From Taxillus chinensis (lineage: Eukaryota > Streptophyta > Magnoliopsida > Santalales > Loranthaceae), in NCBI GenBank assembly GCA_023512835.1, contig CM042088.1:14252078-14316077 (forward strand): a stretch of DNA of 64,000 nucleotides, given 5' to 3'. A program made the position numbers and the translations under genes. Position 1 is the first letter of the stretch. Each line of letters opens with the position of its first letter. Under the pieces are notes generated by a model. The model did no database searches. It saw only the letters and a program-made list of their open reading frames with translations, and was not told the DNA's origin. This document shows, in pieces, positions 55,797-64,000 of this stretch.

Positions 55797-56326
55797 TCAG
55801 ACAAAACTAAGAAAAGAATAAATGCTCTTTTCTCAACAGATCTCAGTTGTGAAAGAGATGGTGTATGATAGATCGAAGTGTGGAAAACAAACAACACAGA
55901 GATTAAGACTTAGTGAAAGTGCTAGATCTTTGATGAACAAGAGGTTCGTGAATACTCAGACAGATTGCTCTTGTTCTTGATTCACACGGTGCACAACACT
56001 TGAAGGAATTCTCTCAGAGTCTCTCTCTCTCTCTCTCCCGTTGGAACACCCTTTTTTTTGTTGGTTCTTGAAAAAATTATTTCTCTAAGTCCGTCAGAAC
56101 CATCTTCTTCTGTTCTATGTGTTTCCTTCTTTTGAGAGAGAGGTTAAACTCTTGATTTTGTCGTTGAGTGCGTGAGAGATATACTTTTAAGATTAAAGTG
56201 CTCGTGTGCCATGACGTCCATCCCGATAGTCTAACTTCCCGCCACTGAAAATGCGGAATGTCAGGAGATGGGTTGATATGCTTTTAGAACATGACGTCCA
56301 TCTTGACAGACTAACTTCCCGCCACT
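55797..56326 (-). repeat. Element E 5' LTR, outer fragment with ragged end
   Basis: Continues the LTR cut by H and matches 8950-9440 of E's 3' LTR up to about 56287. A 39-bp piece of the same LTR (56207-56246) is then repeated at 56288-56326. The remaining 1.4 kb of LTR, including the minisatellite, is missing. The next 60 bp is not recognised. Confidence 0.8.
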
Positions 56327-56389
56327 CGTGCGCCTTGACCTCTCTGCATAGTTTCTAATTTGTCAATCCAACAGTATCACTTTTAGAAC

Positions 56390-57160
56390 ACGCATCGTGT
56401 TTCATGTTGAGCGTTAAACACTTACTATTCTTCCTGTTGATCATCTTTACATGTGTCATGCATTGTGTTTCTGACAAAATTCTCATACTTTCATAGGGGA
56501 GGATGCTTGCGTCTCCAGACTGAAGTTGTTTAAGTTAACATAATTAAAGATATATGAATAAAACCTCCTTAGGATGTCATGATTCTTATTTCCATCTCTG
56601 ACCACACGTCCAATGATTTTTCATATTGATTGAATTATTAACATGCCTGGTTGAAGAAATGAAATGGGTTAGCTCGGAATGCCTAGTGGATAAAATCACA
56701 GTTGCAGTCTGATCAGCTTTTGAAGTGAACTTTCGTCAAGGATAGACAGCAATTTCTCAAGATCTAAATATTAAGCAGGAAATGTCCATCAAGAGGATCG
56801 CATGGTTTGAGGGGGAGAAAATGCTTTACCTACGCAAGTAATACCCCCCTTATATGTCTCGTGACTTCTTTCCTGCTATCTATCTGAGGGGGAGTCTTTC
56901 ACGAAAGGATCGCACGATCTGGGGGGGAGCAAAGGCTTCATTTATTATTTAAGTAATGAACCCCTAATATGTCTTAAATGCTCTACCTTATAAACTCTCA
57001 GTTTTGGATTTGACTAGACATGTATTGTTGAATTGGAATTGTGGCATGATTGCATGTTTTTGTTTCTTCAACTGTGCATCTTAATATGATAATCAATTGA
57101 TTGTTCTTTGCATGTGTTAGTTAATCCATTATCACTCATAAATCTTAAGTTGGACAAGTC
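56390..57160 (+). other. Element D spacer after pol, first part
   Basis: Matches 32300-33010 of G. PPT-like motifs at 56811-56817, 56886-56893 and 56921-56929. No supportable ORF. Cut by I at 57160. Confidence 0.65.
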
Positions 57161-58673
57161 TGATAACGTGCATTTTATGCCGTTATTCTAGTATTTATTT
57201 AGGATGTTTAAGAGCATGATTAGAGCCTTATTGCCTCATATTTCATATATATTTGCTCTAACCCCTAGGAAGATACTATTTGCAAATACATGCGTTTTTA
57301 AGCTGTTTTGGCAGATTTTGTACCTCACTTTTGACATAGTAGATGGCTTCAAACAATTGGCGTGCAAGAACAAAAGTTTCTTAGAATGATGTCATCTACC
57401 TACCACAGAAATTTCAGAGCATTTGGAGCTGAACGTGAATTCACCCAATTCACGTGCAAGCCTATTTTTGCCTCTCAGGCCTCTACAAGATGCAAGGAAG
57501 CTTGGGGAGAAGTTTGAGCTGATTTGGAGGTGCACGTGAATTCACCATATCACGTGCAAATTGGCATGCAGAGATATTTTTGGACCGATCCAATCGTTTT
57601 TCCATGCTGATCATTTGTTCCTGAAGGCCCAAGTCCAAATTGTGGATGGAAGACAGAGTTTTTAATATTTCGAGAGTCACTTATCAAAACTACGCCGTTT
57701 TGATAAGTGGGCTAGGTTACACACCTCAAGGCCCATCCAAACTCTATAAATAAGAGCTTCACGCCCCTTGCTAGCCAAGGCCTAACCCCCCTACACGTTT
57801 TAGAGAGAGAGAGAGAGGCTCCACGACTTGGAGGTGCTCCTTGACCTAGGAGAGCAGCCGTCGCAGCCGTCGCAGCAGCCGTTGCGGATTTTGAAGCCTG
57901 GATTTGAAGCTTTGCTGTGCGCGTGATCAAGAAGAAGATGTTTAGCTTTTCTGCTTTGGTTTTGCTTGTAATCATGCGTGAGTAGTCTTATAATCTAGGG
58001 GAGCAATGTAGCCCCCTTGTTGCTTTGTTGTGTTTATGAATATTTGGGTTTGATGATTGAGTTTTGCATGTTTTATGAATCTGTTCTTAATTCTATCTTT
58101 GGATGTACACCTTGGTATTCTTAGCCCTAGTCTGGGGCGGATTGAGATTCATAACTTATTTGTGATTGGTGTGATCATTATCCTTTTGCAAGTATGATTT
58201 ATTGGCTTTGCATGTTTGTGTGTTTAGATGACCATTCTGGCATACAACTCTTAAAAGGACTTCAATGACCATTTGTTGTCCTTGGCTTATGTTTAGCATG
58301 TTTTCAATCAGACAACCCTAATACCATGAACCAGTAGAGATAACATAGGGAGGTGAAATTGTGACCCTAGATGCTTTTAATCCTTGAAACTTAATCCTAA
58401 AATCAGTTTACTTTCTGTGTTTATTCAGAAAACCACATAAAAATTAGATCTTTAGTTTAAAAAAGAGAACTTTTTGCCAAGACATTTTATAGAACAAGAG
58501 TAATTGGGTGATTTGATTTGAGAACTAGAGAACTAGGCTAATCCCTGTGGGTTCGACCCCTTTCTTGCTGCTATTCTTTTAGTGCAAACTTAGGGAATTT
58601 ATTATTTTGAAGAGATATTTAACGACATTAGCTAGCTCTTTTAGAGAGGCTAAAAATCTTGTCTGTCAAAGTC
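57156..58673 (+). mobile_element. Element I: solo LTR (1,508 bp)
   Basis: TGATAACGTG...CTGTCA at 57161-58668, flanked by AAGTC (57156-57160 and 58669-58673). It is homologous to A's 3' LTR at both ends. No internal region remains, so it is a product of LTR-LTR recombination. Its U3 (about 57370-57710) resembles the B/F family and carries G-boxes (57451, 57533 and 57551), an inverted repeat at 57678-57709 and a TATA box (about 57743-57750, CTATAAATAAG). Orientation follows from the TG...CA match to A. Confidence 0.9.
57678..57709. promoter_or_regulatory. Inverted repeat with 13-bp arms upstream of TATA in I
   Basis: CACTTATCAAAAC and GTTTTGATAAGTG are perfect reverse complements separated by six bases. 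It is the longest version of the ACGT-type palindrome shared by the LTRs here. Confidence 0.6.
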
Positions 58674-59449
58674 ATATAGATTTAACTAATCTTAGCTACG
58701 ACTTTCAGCATGAAGGTTTTGCTATGTTAACCAATATGAACTTATGTGTTTCTTATCTATCGTATGCATTGATTTCAGTAAAATGATCCTTAACTTGTAT
58801 GTCTATGTCTTGCTTCATTTTTAATGCATAAGTTCTGATTGTTTTTCATTAGTTCGGATTATGCTGAATTTTCTTTATTTATCCTATATCCGTACTAATC
58901 CCAACCTGTTAAGCTTTCTGTTCTTTTAGTTTATCTTTGTGAAGCTACATGTTCAGATTCTCTTTGCATTTTACCGATATATATCTTGTCTGATGTCTCA
59001 AATTTGAAGTGTTGTGGTACTTCTTTTCTATTCGACTTCAAGACAGCAAAGGAATCTACTTCTCTCGAAACAACCCTGTTTCTACGGACTTAGTCTGTTT
59101 TTCATCCGGATATTCGTCTACGGATTATCTTTACCCCAGATGATAGTCGGTTCACTTCATCCTGACTCTTGAAACTCTTAAATCACGATAATCCAAGTAT
59201 TATCTTACATCGCGTATTTTTCATGAGGAATAATGATGGTTCATTTAATGCACGTATCGAGCCCGGCATTTGGTTTTCTCAAAATTTTGAAGTGGGTATA
59301 CAACTAATATTAATGGATAGTTCTCACTACGCTACATCATCATCCTATCCGATGGCGCTAAACCATCAAGTCTAATGACATCAGTTGCTCGACGGATCAC
59401 TGTTCATCTCGCTTAAACCCAAGACCCGCTGGCATCCATGGACCCATTC
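58674..59449 (+). other. Element D spacer after pol, second part
   Basis: Resumes after I and matches 33020-33798 of G. No ORF of note; a short open frame at 59169-59375 is not recognised. Confidence 0.6.
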
Positions 59450-59456
59450 TATATAT
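59450..59456 (+). promoter_or_regulatory. Putative ORF2 promoter TATA box in D
   Basis: TATATAT followed by TCTG, 119 bp before the ORF2 ATG; leader contains AAATCCCTAACCTCTCG and CT-rich tracts, as in G. Confidence 0.5.
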
Positions 59457-59568
59457 TCTGATCTTTCACGCGCAACACGAGTTTACCATTTCCAAATCCC
59501 TAACCTCTCGTCGCTACCTCAATCTTTGAAGACCTCATTCTTTTCACCCTCTTCGATCTTCAACTCAA

Positions 59569-62255
59569 ATGGCAACCCAAGCGCTCTACGGTGTAACACC
59601 CGGCCACCTCATTGATTGGGAAGGACTTTCCGACCCTCCAGCGTGGCTCCAGGAAGTTCGATCTCTCCTTACCGCTAGCAATCTGCTTGCCCTCGTCTCA
59701 AAACCGGTGGATCTGCTCAATGAAGATATTACCACCTACTACCAGCATATTACCTGCACTTACGATTCAATCATATCTGCCGTGTGAGGTTAGCCCCTTG
59801 TCATCACACCCCAAGTACTTAGGGATGTGTTTCACTTTCCTAATGGTTCCTCCTATTGCCCCAATGCACAAATGATGGCCGCATTGATGGGTTACACTAC
59901 TAGGGTGAAGGAGTACAAATTGAAACCTTTTTAGGGCTATTACCACTGTATGGCCACCATCCTCAGCCGCTGGTTGTTGGCTTGTACATCGGCTCTTGAC
60001 TCAGTCCCGTATGATTTGCTTCTAGCAATGTACATGGTCTTTGAGCATCTGCCACTTGACTGAGCCTCATTTCTGTTTTGGACGATGTGCAACAATACTA
60101 GGAATTCGTCTTTTGGTCGGATTCTCTCTGCTGTGTTCCGGAATCTACGCCTAGCTCATTTCAATGACTGATTGACTATTCCATTCCCTCCAAAAATCTA
60201 CTTTCGCCATCTTACATCTGACAGGACGCTTACAGTTCGCCTGTCTCTAGTCGCTCGTGCTCTTGTTGTTGTTTTAGAACAGCAAGGATGTTCCGTAGGT
60301 GACCCACCTGCAAGTTCAGGTCACGAGGTCAGTTCTTTCCACCGGTCCTCTCGGATTCGATCTGTTGCCACTCCATCTCTCTCCCGCAGCTCCCAGCATA
60401 GCGTTCACGCTGATCTTTCTGCAACTGTAGGGCCATCTCAACCAAGTTGTCCTCTAGCTGATTCCTCAGCCCCAACTGCTGATGCTCCTATGCCTGCCTC
60501 TCCTGTTATCGCTACTGCTATTGATGTTGCTGTGGCTGTTACGGTTGCTGATGTCCTAGCCTCTCCTTCGACCGCTCTTTCGGATGAACCCCTCCAGCCT
60601 AAAGATTACCTGGACCATCTTTCTGCTGACGCCCTCACAGACTATTGGCTTCAGTTTAGTCTTGCTCACACTGCCTCCATCCCTGATGCTGATCTCCGGG
60701 TGTATTATACTCATCATACCCAAACCTCGGATGATATGATAACTTGGAACGTTGAGGCTGCTCAGCCTGCTGCTGTCTCGTTCAGACTAGCCCATGACGC
60801 TCGGCCTTCTATCCATGCTAAGGCCGGTCCCTCCTCTCCTGTGGCCATTCCAGTTGTTGACCTTTCCGGTCACAGTGGGTCGGATGCCCATTCTACTGCT
60901 GCTGATAATGCACCTCCATCCTCTCCTCCTACCGACTCTTTTGCCATGCGCACACCTGCACCTCTATATGCGGGAGAGTCATCCAAGGCACCTGATTTTG
61001 CCCTTGGGTGTGCCTCTTTTAGCACAATTCACTCTGAAGCTATGATATCTACCGAGATGGACCACCACGCTCAATTCCAGAGTGCTAAGATCAGTGCCAT
61101 CGCCATCAAAGTTGATACTCTCGGCGCTTAGCTTCTTTCCGCCCTCTGCAACTCCTCTATGTCCATGGAGCAAAAGATGGACTTAGTTGCCACTTCTGTT
61201 CAGGCCCTATCCACTTCCTTTGCGGATTTGGCTCATACCGTGGCACGTGCCCCTAGCACTCCTCGTCAGTTTACCAAACTTGGAGAGAGACCATTATCTG
61301 ATCCTGTTCCATCTACCGAAGCTGCTGGTCCTTCTGCATGGACCTGGGCTCCTGGTAAGCGGCCTACACCTATTCTTCCTTCGGGCATCCCGATACCCAA
61401 ATACAGCTACTTCTCTGGATCTTCCAGTGCTGCTCCTACTGTCATTCCCAGCTCCTCCAGTGCAGCTCCCTCCTCTTCTGGTCAGGCTCCTGGTACAACT
61501 GCTAAAGATAATGCTATTGTTGAGGCCATGAGAGCCTTTGCAAGCTCTAGCTCTACCAAGCGAAGGTGTTTGTCACCTTTGTTTCCCTTCTCTCCTAAAG
61601 ACTTGAGTGTACTACTCTTGGAGAAACGGCTGTTCACCACTGAAGATGTGGACAACTTCGCCTTGGCAACTAAGGAGGAAATGAGGCTATTCCCTTCATT
61701 GTACATTAAAGGACATTAGATTGATATTTTGCCGAGTTGGTCCGACAATTATCTTCCTGCCATTGATCACGTCGAGACCTTCATCAACGGAACTACTAAG
61801 AACAGCAAACCATCGAAAGATCTTACAACTGTTCTCATTTCGTACAGGATTGGCACTTCTCATCTGATGCTTGCTGTTTTCATAGTCCAAACAAGGAAGG
61901 TGGTTCTTATTGACTCTCACCATATCGTAGAATTCCAAAAGAGAAGAAGTCAGTTGGAACCACTGCTGTGAACTCTTTCGGTTGTAGTAAAAAGGAGTAA
62001 GCTTTTTAAAGCATTGGTCAACCTCCTTTGGCTCCCTTTGCAATTCTGAATTCAATGATCTTGGACAAGAGCTTTGTGCCTCAACAACCTGATAGGGAGA
62101 GTTGTTGAGCCTTTCTATGCTACTTCATACAATATTATTCAAAGAAAGGTTTGCGCTGGAGCAACTACCTTAACTGCACTAAGGAGCAGGCAATGGAGCT
62201 ACGAGAGCAGACAACAACAATGATCTTCAAATATAGTAAGCCCTATGTTCCATAA
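59569..62255 (+). pseudogene. Element D ORF2: Ulp1-like accessory protein (stops only)
   Basis: ATG at 59569 (MATQALYGVTPGHLIDW). One frame can be followed for 2.4 kb with no frameshift, broken by stops at 59785, 59791, 59932, 60061, 60169, 61129 and 61717. Domains as in G: N-terminal domain (LLALVSKPVDLLNEDITTYY, SVPYDLLLAMYMVFE), Ala/Ser/Pro linker with DYLDHLSADALTDYWLQF, helical segment (SMEQKMDLVATSVQ), and C48 with His (TSHLMLAVF), Asp (VLIDSHH) and Cys (PQQPDRESC). A stop at 61969 and a frameshift lie before the Cys motif, and a TGA directly follows the Cys. The C-terminus that G lost is kept here, ending ...FKYSKPYVP at 62253-62255. Confidence 0.8.
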
Positions 62256-62390
62256 TGTAATGTATTTGTACTAAGGTTAAAATTGTATTTCTGTTGCTGA
62301 ATTAATAGAGAATGGCACTTATCCTTATCTCTATGTATATCTTGCTGCTTTTACAAACCAGATCAGATTACAGAGGGTTTAGCATATCCA

Positions 62391-62403
62391 TATTGGGGGA
62401 GAT
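62391..62403 (+). other. Element D polypurine tract
   Basis: ATTGGGGGAGAT precedes the LTR start. It shows what the deleted PPT of G would have looked like. Confidence 0.8.
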
Positions 62404-63535
62404 TTTTGGATCAAACCCAAAATTTGGATGATACGGATAGAACCCTATGTAATTTGATTTGAGACATTGTATGTTTATTCTTAGTTGTTGCAGAAGATAT
62501 AATTCTATTGTGGATCTACACTCCTGAGAGCAAAGCTAAGGATAGGATACATAATCCTGATCTGGACCAACGTGAGTGTCGTCAAGCACTTGGTAAATAA
62601 CCAAGTCTTTATACGGAATAAGGATCACTCGTGCGGACTAAGTACTTAAAGTTACGGACTAAAGATTCTTCATCTTATACTTAAATGAACTAAGTCACAT
62701 AGATGCGAAATAAGAATCCTAGTCTACATCTTGCACGGAGTAAGAGAGAATTGTAGCAAAATAAAAAGCTAAGTCTTCCACTCAAGCGGACTAAGAACAA
62801 GAAGACACAGAGTAAGGAATCTGAGTCTTTCATTCATGTGGAGTAAGGAACGACTTCTGCGGAATAAGGACCCAAGTCCTTTGTTCACATGGAGTAAGGA
62901 CAAGAAGATGCGGAGTGAGGAATCCGAACCTTTTACTCGAGCGGAGTAAGGATGCACTGATAAGGAGTAAGCCATTTGGACCTTTTACTCATACGGAATA
63001 AGGAACTCAAGCGGAATAAGGAAGCACTGATATGGAGTAAGCCCTCCGAACCTTTCGTTTATACAGAGTAAGGAAGCACTGACACAAAATAAAGATTTTC
63101 GGTATCAAACTGATACGGAATAAGCAACCACTGACACGGAGTAAGGAATCTTACGACGGATTAAGAAGATGCTGCTTCACTTTATCGCTTCGCATTTAAA
63201 GTAATCAGCTTGCTGTGTCCCGATGTAATAAAGACTCGTTGAATATCTAAGTTGTCTTACATGTGGATCACACGAAGATGTGGATAGAGCCTTAAATGCA
63301 CTTGGGATCATGAGCAGTAATTCAATGTTTAAAGACCCAAGATTTTAAGCAGCACATCCGCAGCAATTAAAGCTAGAGACATCTCCGAAAAGAATTCAAT
63401 GGTACACGGTGCTCGGAAGATCATGTTCCAAGATTGTCTCCCAAGGATGTCTATATATATTAAGCCTTGTATATTTTCATATATGCGCGTATGTAAAGAC
63501 CCCTATTTGGGTAGGGCTGAGAGATAGTCTTTCTC
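62404..63535 (+). repeat. Element D 3' LTR, partial
   Basis: Starts TTTTGGATCAAAC where G's LTR has TGTTGGATCAAG, so the terminal TG is mutated. The CGGAGTAAGGA minisatellite covers about 62610-63150. Homology to G's LTR can be followed to about 63480 (CTTGTATATTT); the last 50 bp is uncertain. J appears to cut it. Confidence 0.75.
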
Positions 63536-64000
63536 TGTTGCTAAAAATATCTAGACAATATTGTGTTCGTCAATGTGAGCATTTTGACAGTAATTGGGCC
63601 CAATTCTGGGTCGGGGCCCCGAGTGGCCCGATTGTTGACTTTTCAGGGTTTATTGGTTGACCTTGCGTTTGAGTAGTCAATTGGGTTAGAAAATATCTGG
63701 ATAGTGATGTGCTCATCATTTTCAGCGTTTTGACTATACTTGGGCTCAATTTGGAGTTCGTGACCTCGAGAGGTCAATCAATATTTTTGGGATTTATTAA
63801 TGAAACAAAATATAGAAATATAAATAGGGGGAAAGAGAGCTTCCACGTTATGTTTTAGCATTTCTGCGTTGGAAAGCTTAGAGAGAGAGAGAGAGAAAAA
63901 GATAAGGAAGCTTGGAGCCTTCGATCTGGGGCGTTTTGAGCTCGTTCAAGCATGAAGAATCATTCCAGGTAGGTGTTCCATTGATTCTTCACCCTTTTCT
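63536..64000 (+). repeat. Element J: probable start of another LTR
   Basis: Begins TGTTGCTAAAAATATC and contains a TATA box (ATATAAATAGGGGG, about 63819-63832), a GAGA run and a CT-poor leader, a typical LTR U3-R layout. Two degenerate copies of a segment beginning AAAATATCTRGA lie at about 63543 and 63691. Presumed TSD is TTCTC (63531-63535). Its end is outside the window, so identity and strand are tentative. Confidence 0.45.

Larger units (their letters stand above)
8783..56326 (-). mobile_element. Element E: Sirevirus-like copia element with Ulp1 ORF2
   Basis: A minus-strand element whose 3' LTR starts at 8783 and whose truncated 5' LTR ends near 56287-56326. In sense order its parts are 5' LTR remnants (56326-55792 and 41218-41082), gag (41081-39378), pol (39377-36720 and 25040-24434), spacer (24433-22661), ORF2 (14123-11149), PPT and 3' LTR. 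It is interrupted by F, G and H, each with a clean 5-bp TSD. Left flank AAAGG (8778-8782) is the presumed TSD; its partner is lost. Without the insertions the element is about 12-13 kb. Confidence 0.8.
7733..63535 (+). mobile_element. Element D: old Sirevirus-like copia element split by E
   Basis: Two blocks of plus-strand sequence belong together: the pol fragment 7733-8782 and the block about 56390-63535, which matches the region of G from the post-pol spacer through ORF2 to the LTR. Between them lies E with its own nested insertions. D has lost the second half of RT and all of RNase H at its junction with E's ragged 5' end. Its gag, protease and 5' LTR would lie left of C and A, outside the window. 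That the two blocks were once one element is inferred from order, strand and family. Confidence 0.7.

Noticed and set aside
61187..61531. Leu/Pro-rich ORFs overlapping ORF2 (also 35147-35482 and 60794-61045)
   Set aside because: They are shifted-frame shadows of the Ala/Ser/Pro-rich linker of ORF2, where GC-rich codons keep other frames open.
1..64000. An ordinary host gene in the window
   Set aside because: Every block with coding character can be assigned to a retrotransposon ORF or its remnant. I found no conserved host coding exon pattern.

Overview
The window is nuclear DNA from a flowering plant, most likely a eudicot. It is made almost entirely of LTR retrotransposons inserted into one another, and I see no ordinary host gene. 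Boundaries come from reading the ends directly: TG...CA termini, 5-bp target-site duplications (TSDs), primer-binding sites (PBS) complementary to initiator Met-tRNA (TGGTATCAGAGC), and polypurine tracts (PPT). I name ten elements A to J in order of appearance.

Layout. A (+; 1-6209, left end outside) is an LTR element whose LTR starts TGATAACG; it ends with a Ulp1-protease ORF, a 1.3 kb untranslated stretch, a PPT and the 3' LTR. B (+; 699-2850) sits inside A's Ulp1 ORF. C (-; 6210-7732) is part of an LTR of the B/F family. D (+; 7733-8782, resuming about 56390-63535) is an old Sirevirus-like Ty1/copia element cut in two by E. E (-; 8783 to about 56326) is a second Sirevirus-like family and is itself interrupted by F (-; 14198-22660, TSD GAGAA), G (+; 25041-36714, TSD CAAAC) and H (-; 41219-55791, TSD AACTA). 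H is the same family as E and lies inside E's own 5' LTR. I (57161-58668, TSD AAGTC) is a solo LTR inside D. J (63536-end) looks like the start of another LTR inside D's 3' LTR.

Most interesting content. All four Sirevirus-like copies (D, E, G, H) carry a second long ORF between pol and the 3' LTR, on the pol strand. It encodes an N-terminal domain resembling the 'putative plant transposon protein' domain, a Pro/Ser/Ala-rich linker, a coiled coil and a C-terminal Ulp1/C48 (SUMO-protease-like) domain with His, Asp and Cys visible. In known Sireviruses this position holds an envelope-like ORF. The ORF starts 1.7-1.85 kb after the pol stop in every copy, and each copy has a TATA-like box and pyrimidine-rich leader at a family-specific fixed distance (about 120 bp in D/G, about 185 bp in E/H), so it may be transcribed on its own. 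Element A, with a different LTR type, also has a Ulp1 ORF next to its 3' LTR.

How the parts work together. Gag forms the particle; protease, integrase, RT and RNase H copy and insert the element from a tRNA-iMet primer. The Ulp1-like ORF is the only part with no standard role in the cycle; interference with SUMO-dependent host silencing is a hypothesis only. No element looks autonomous now: gag and ORF2 carry stops, frameshifts and deletions, many stops being C-to-T changes. G keeps a 1,043-codon open pol frame. F has nearly identical LTRs, so it is recent, but has no recognisable pol and must depend on other elements.
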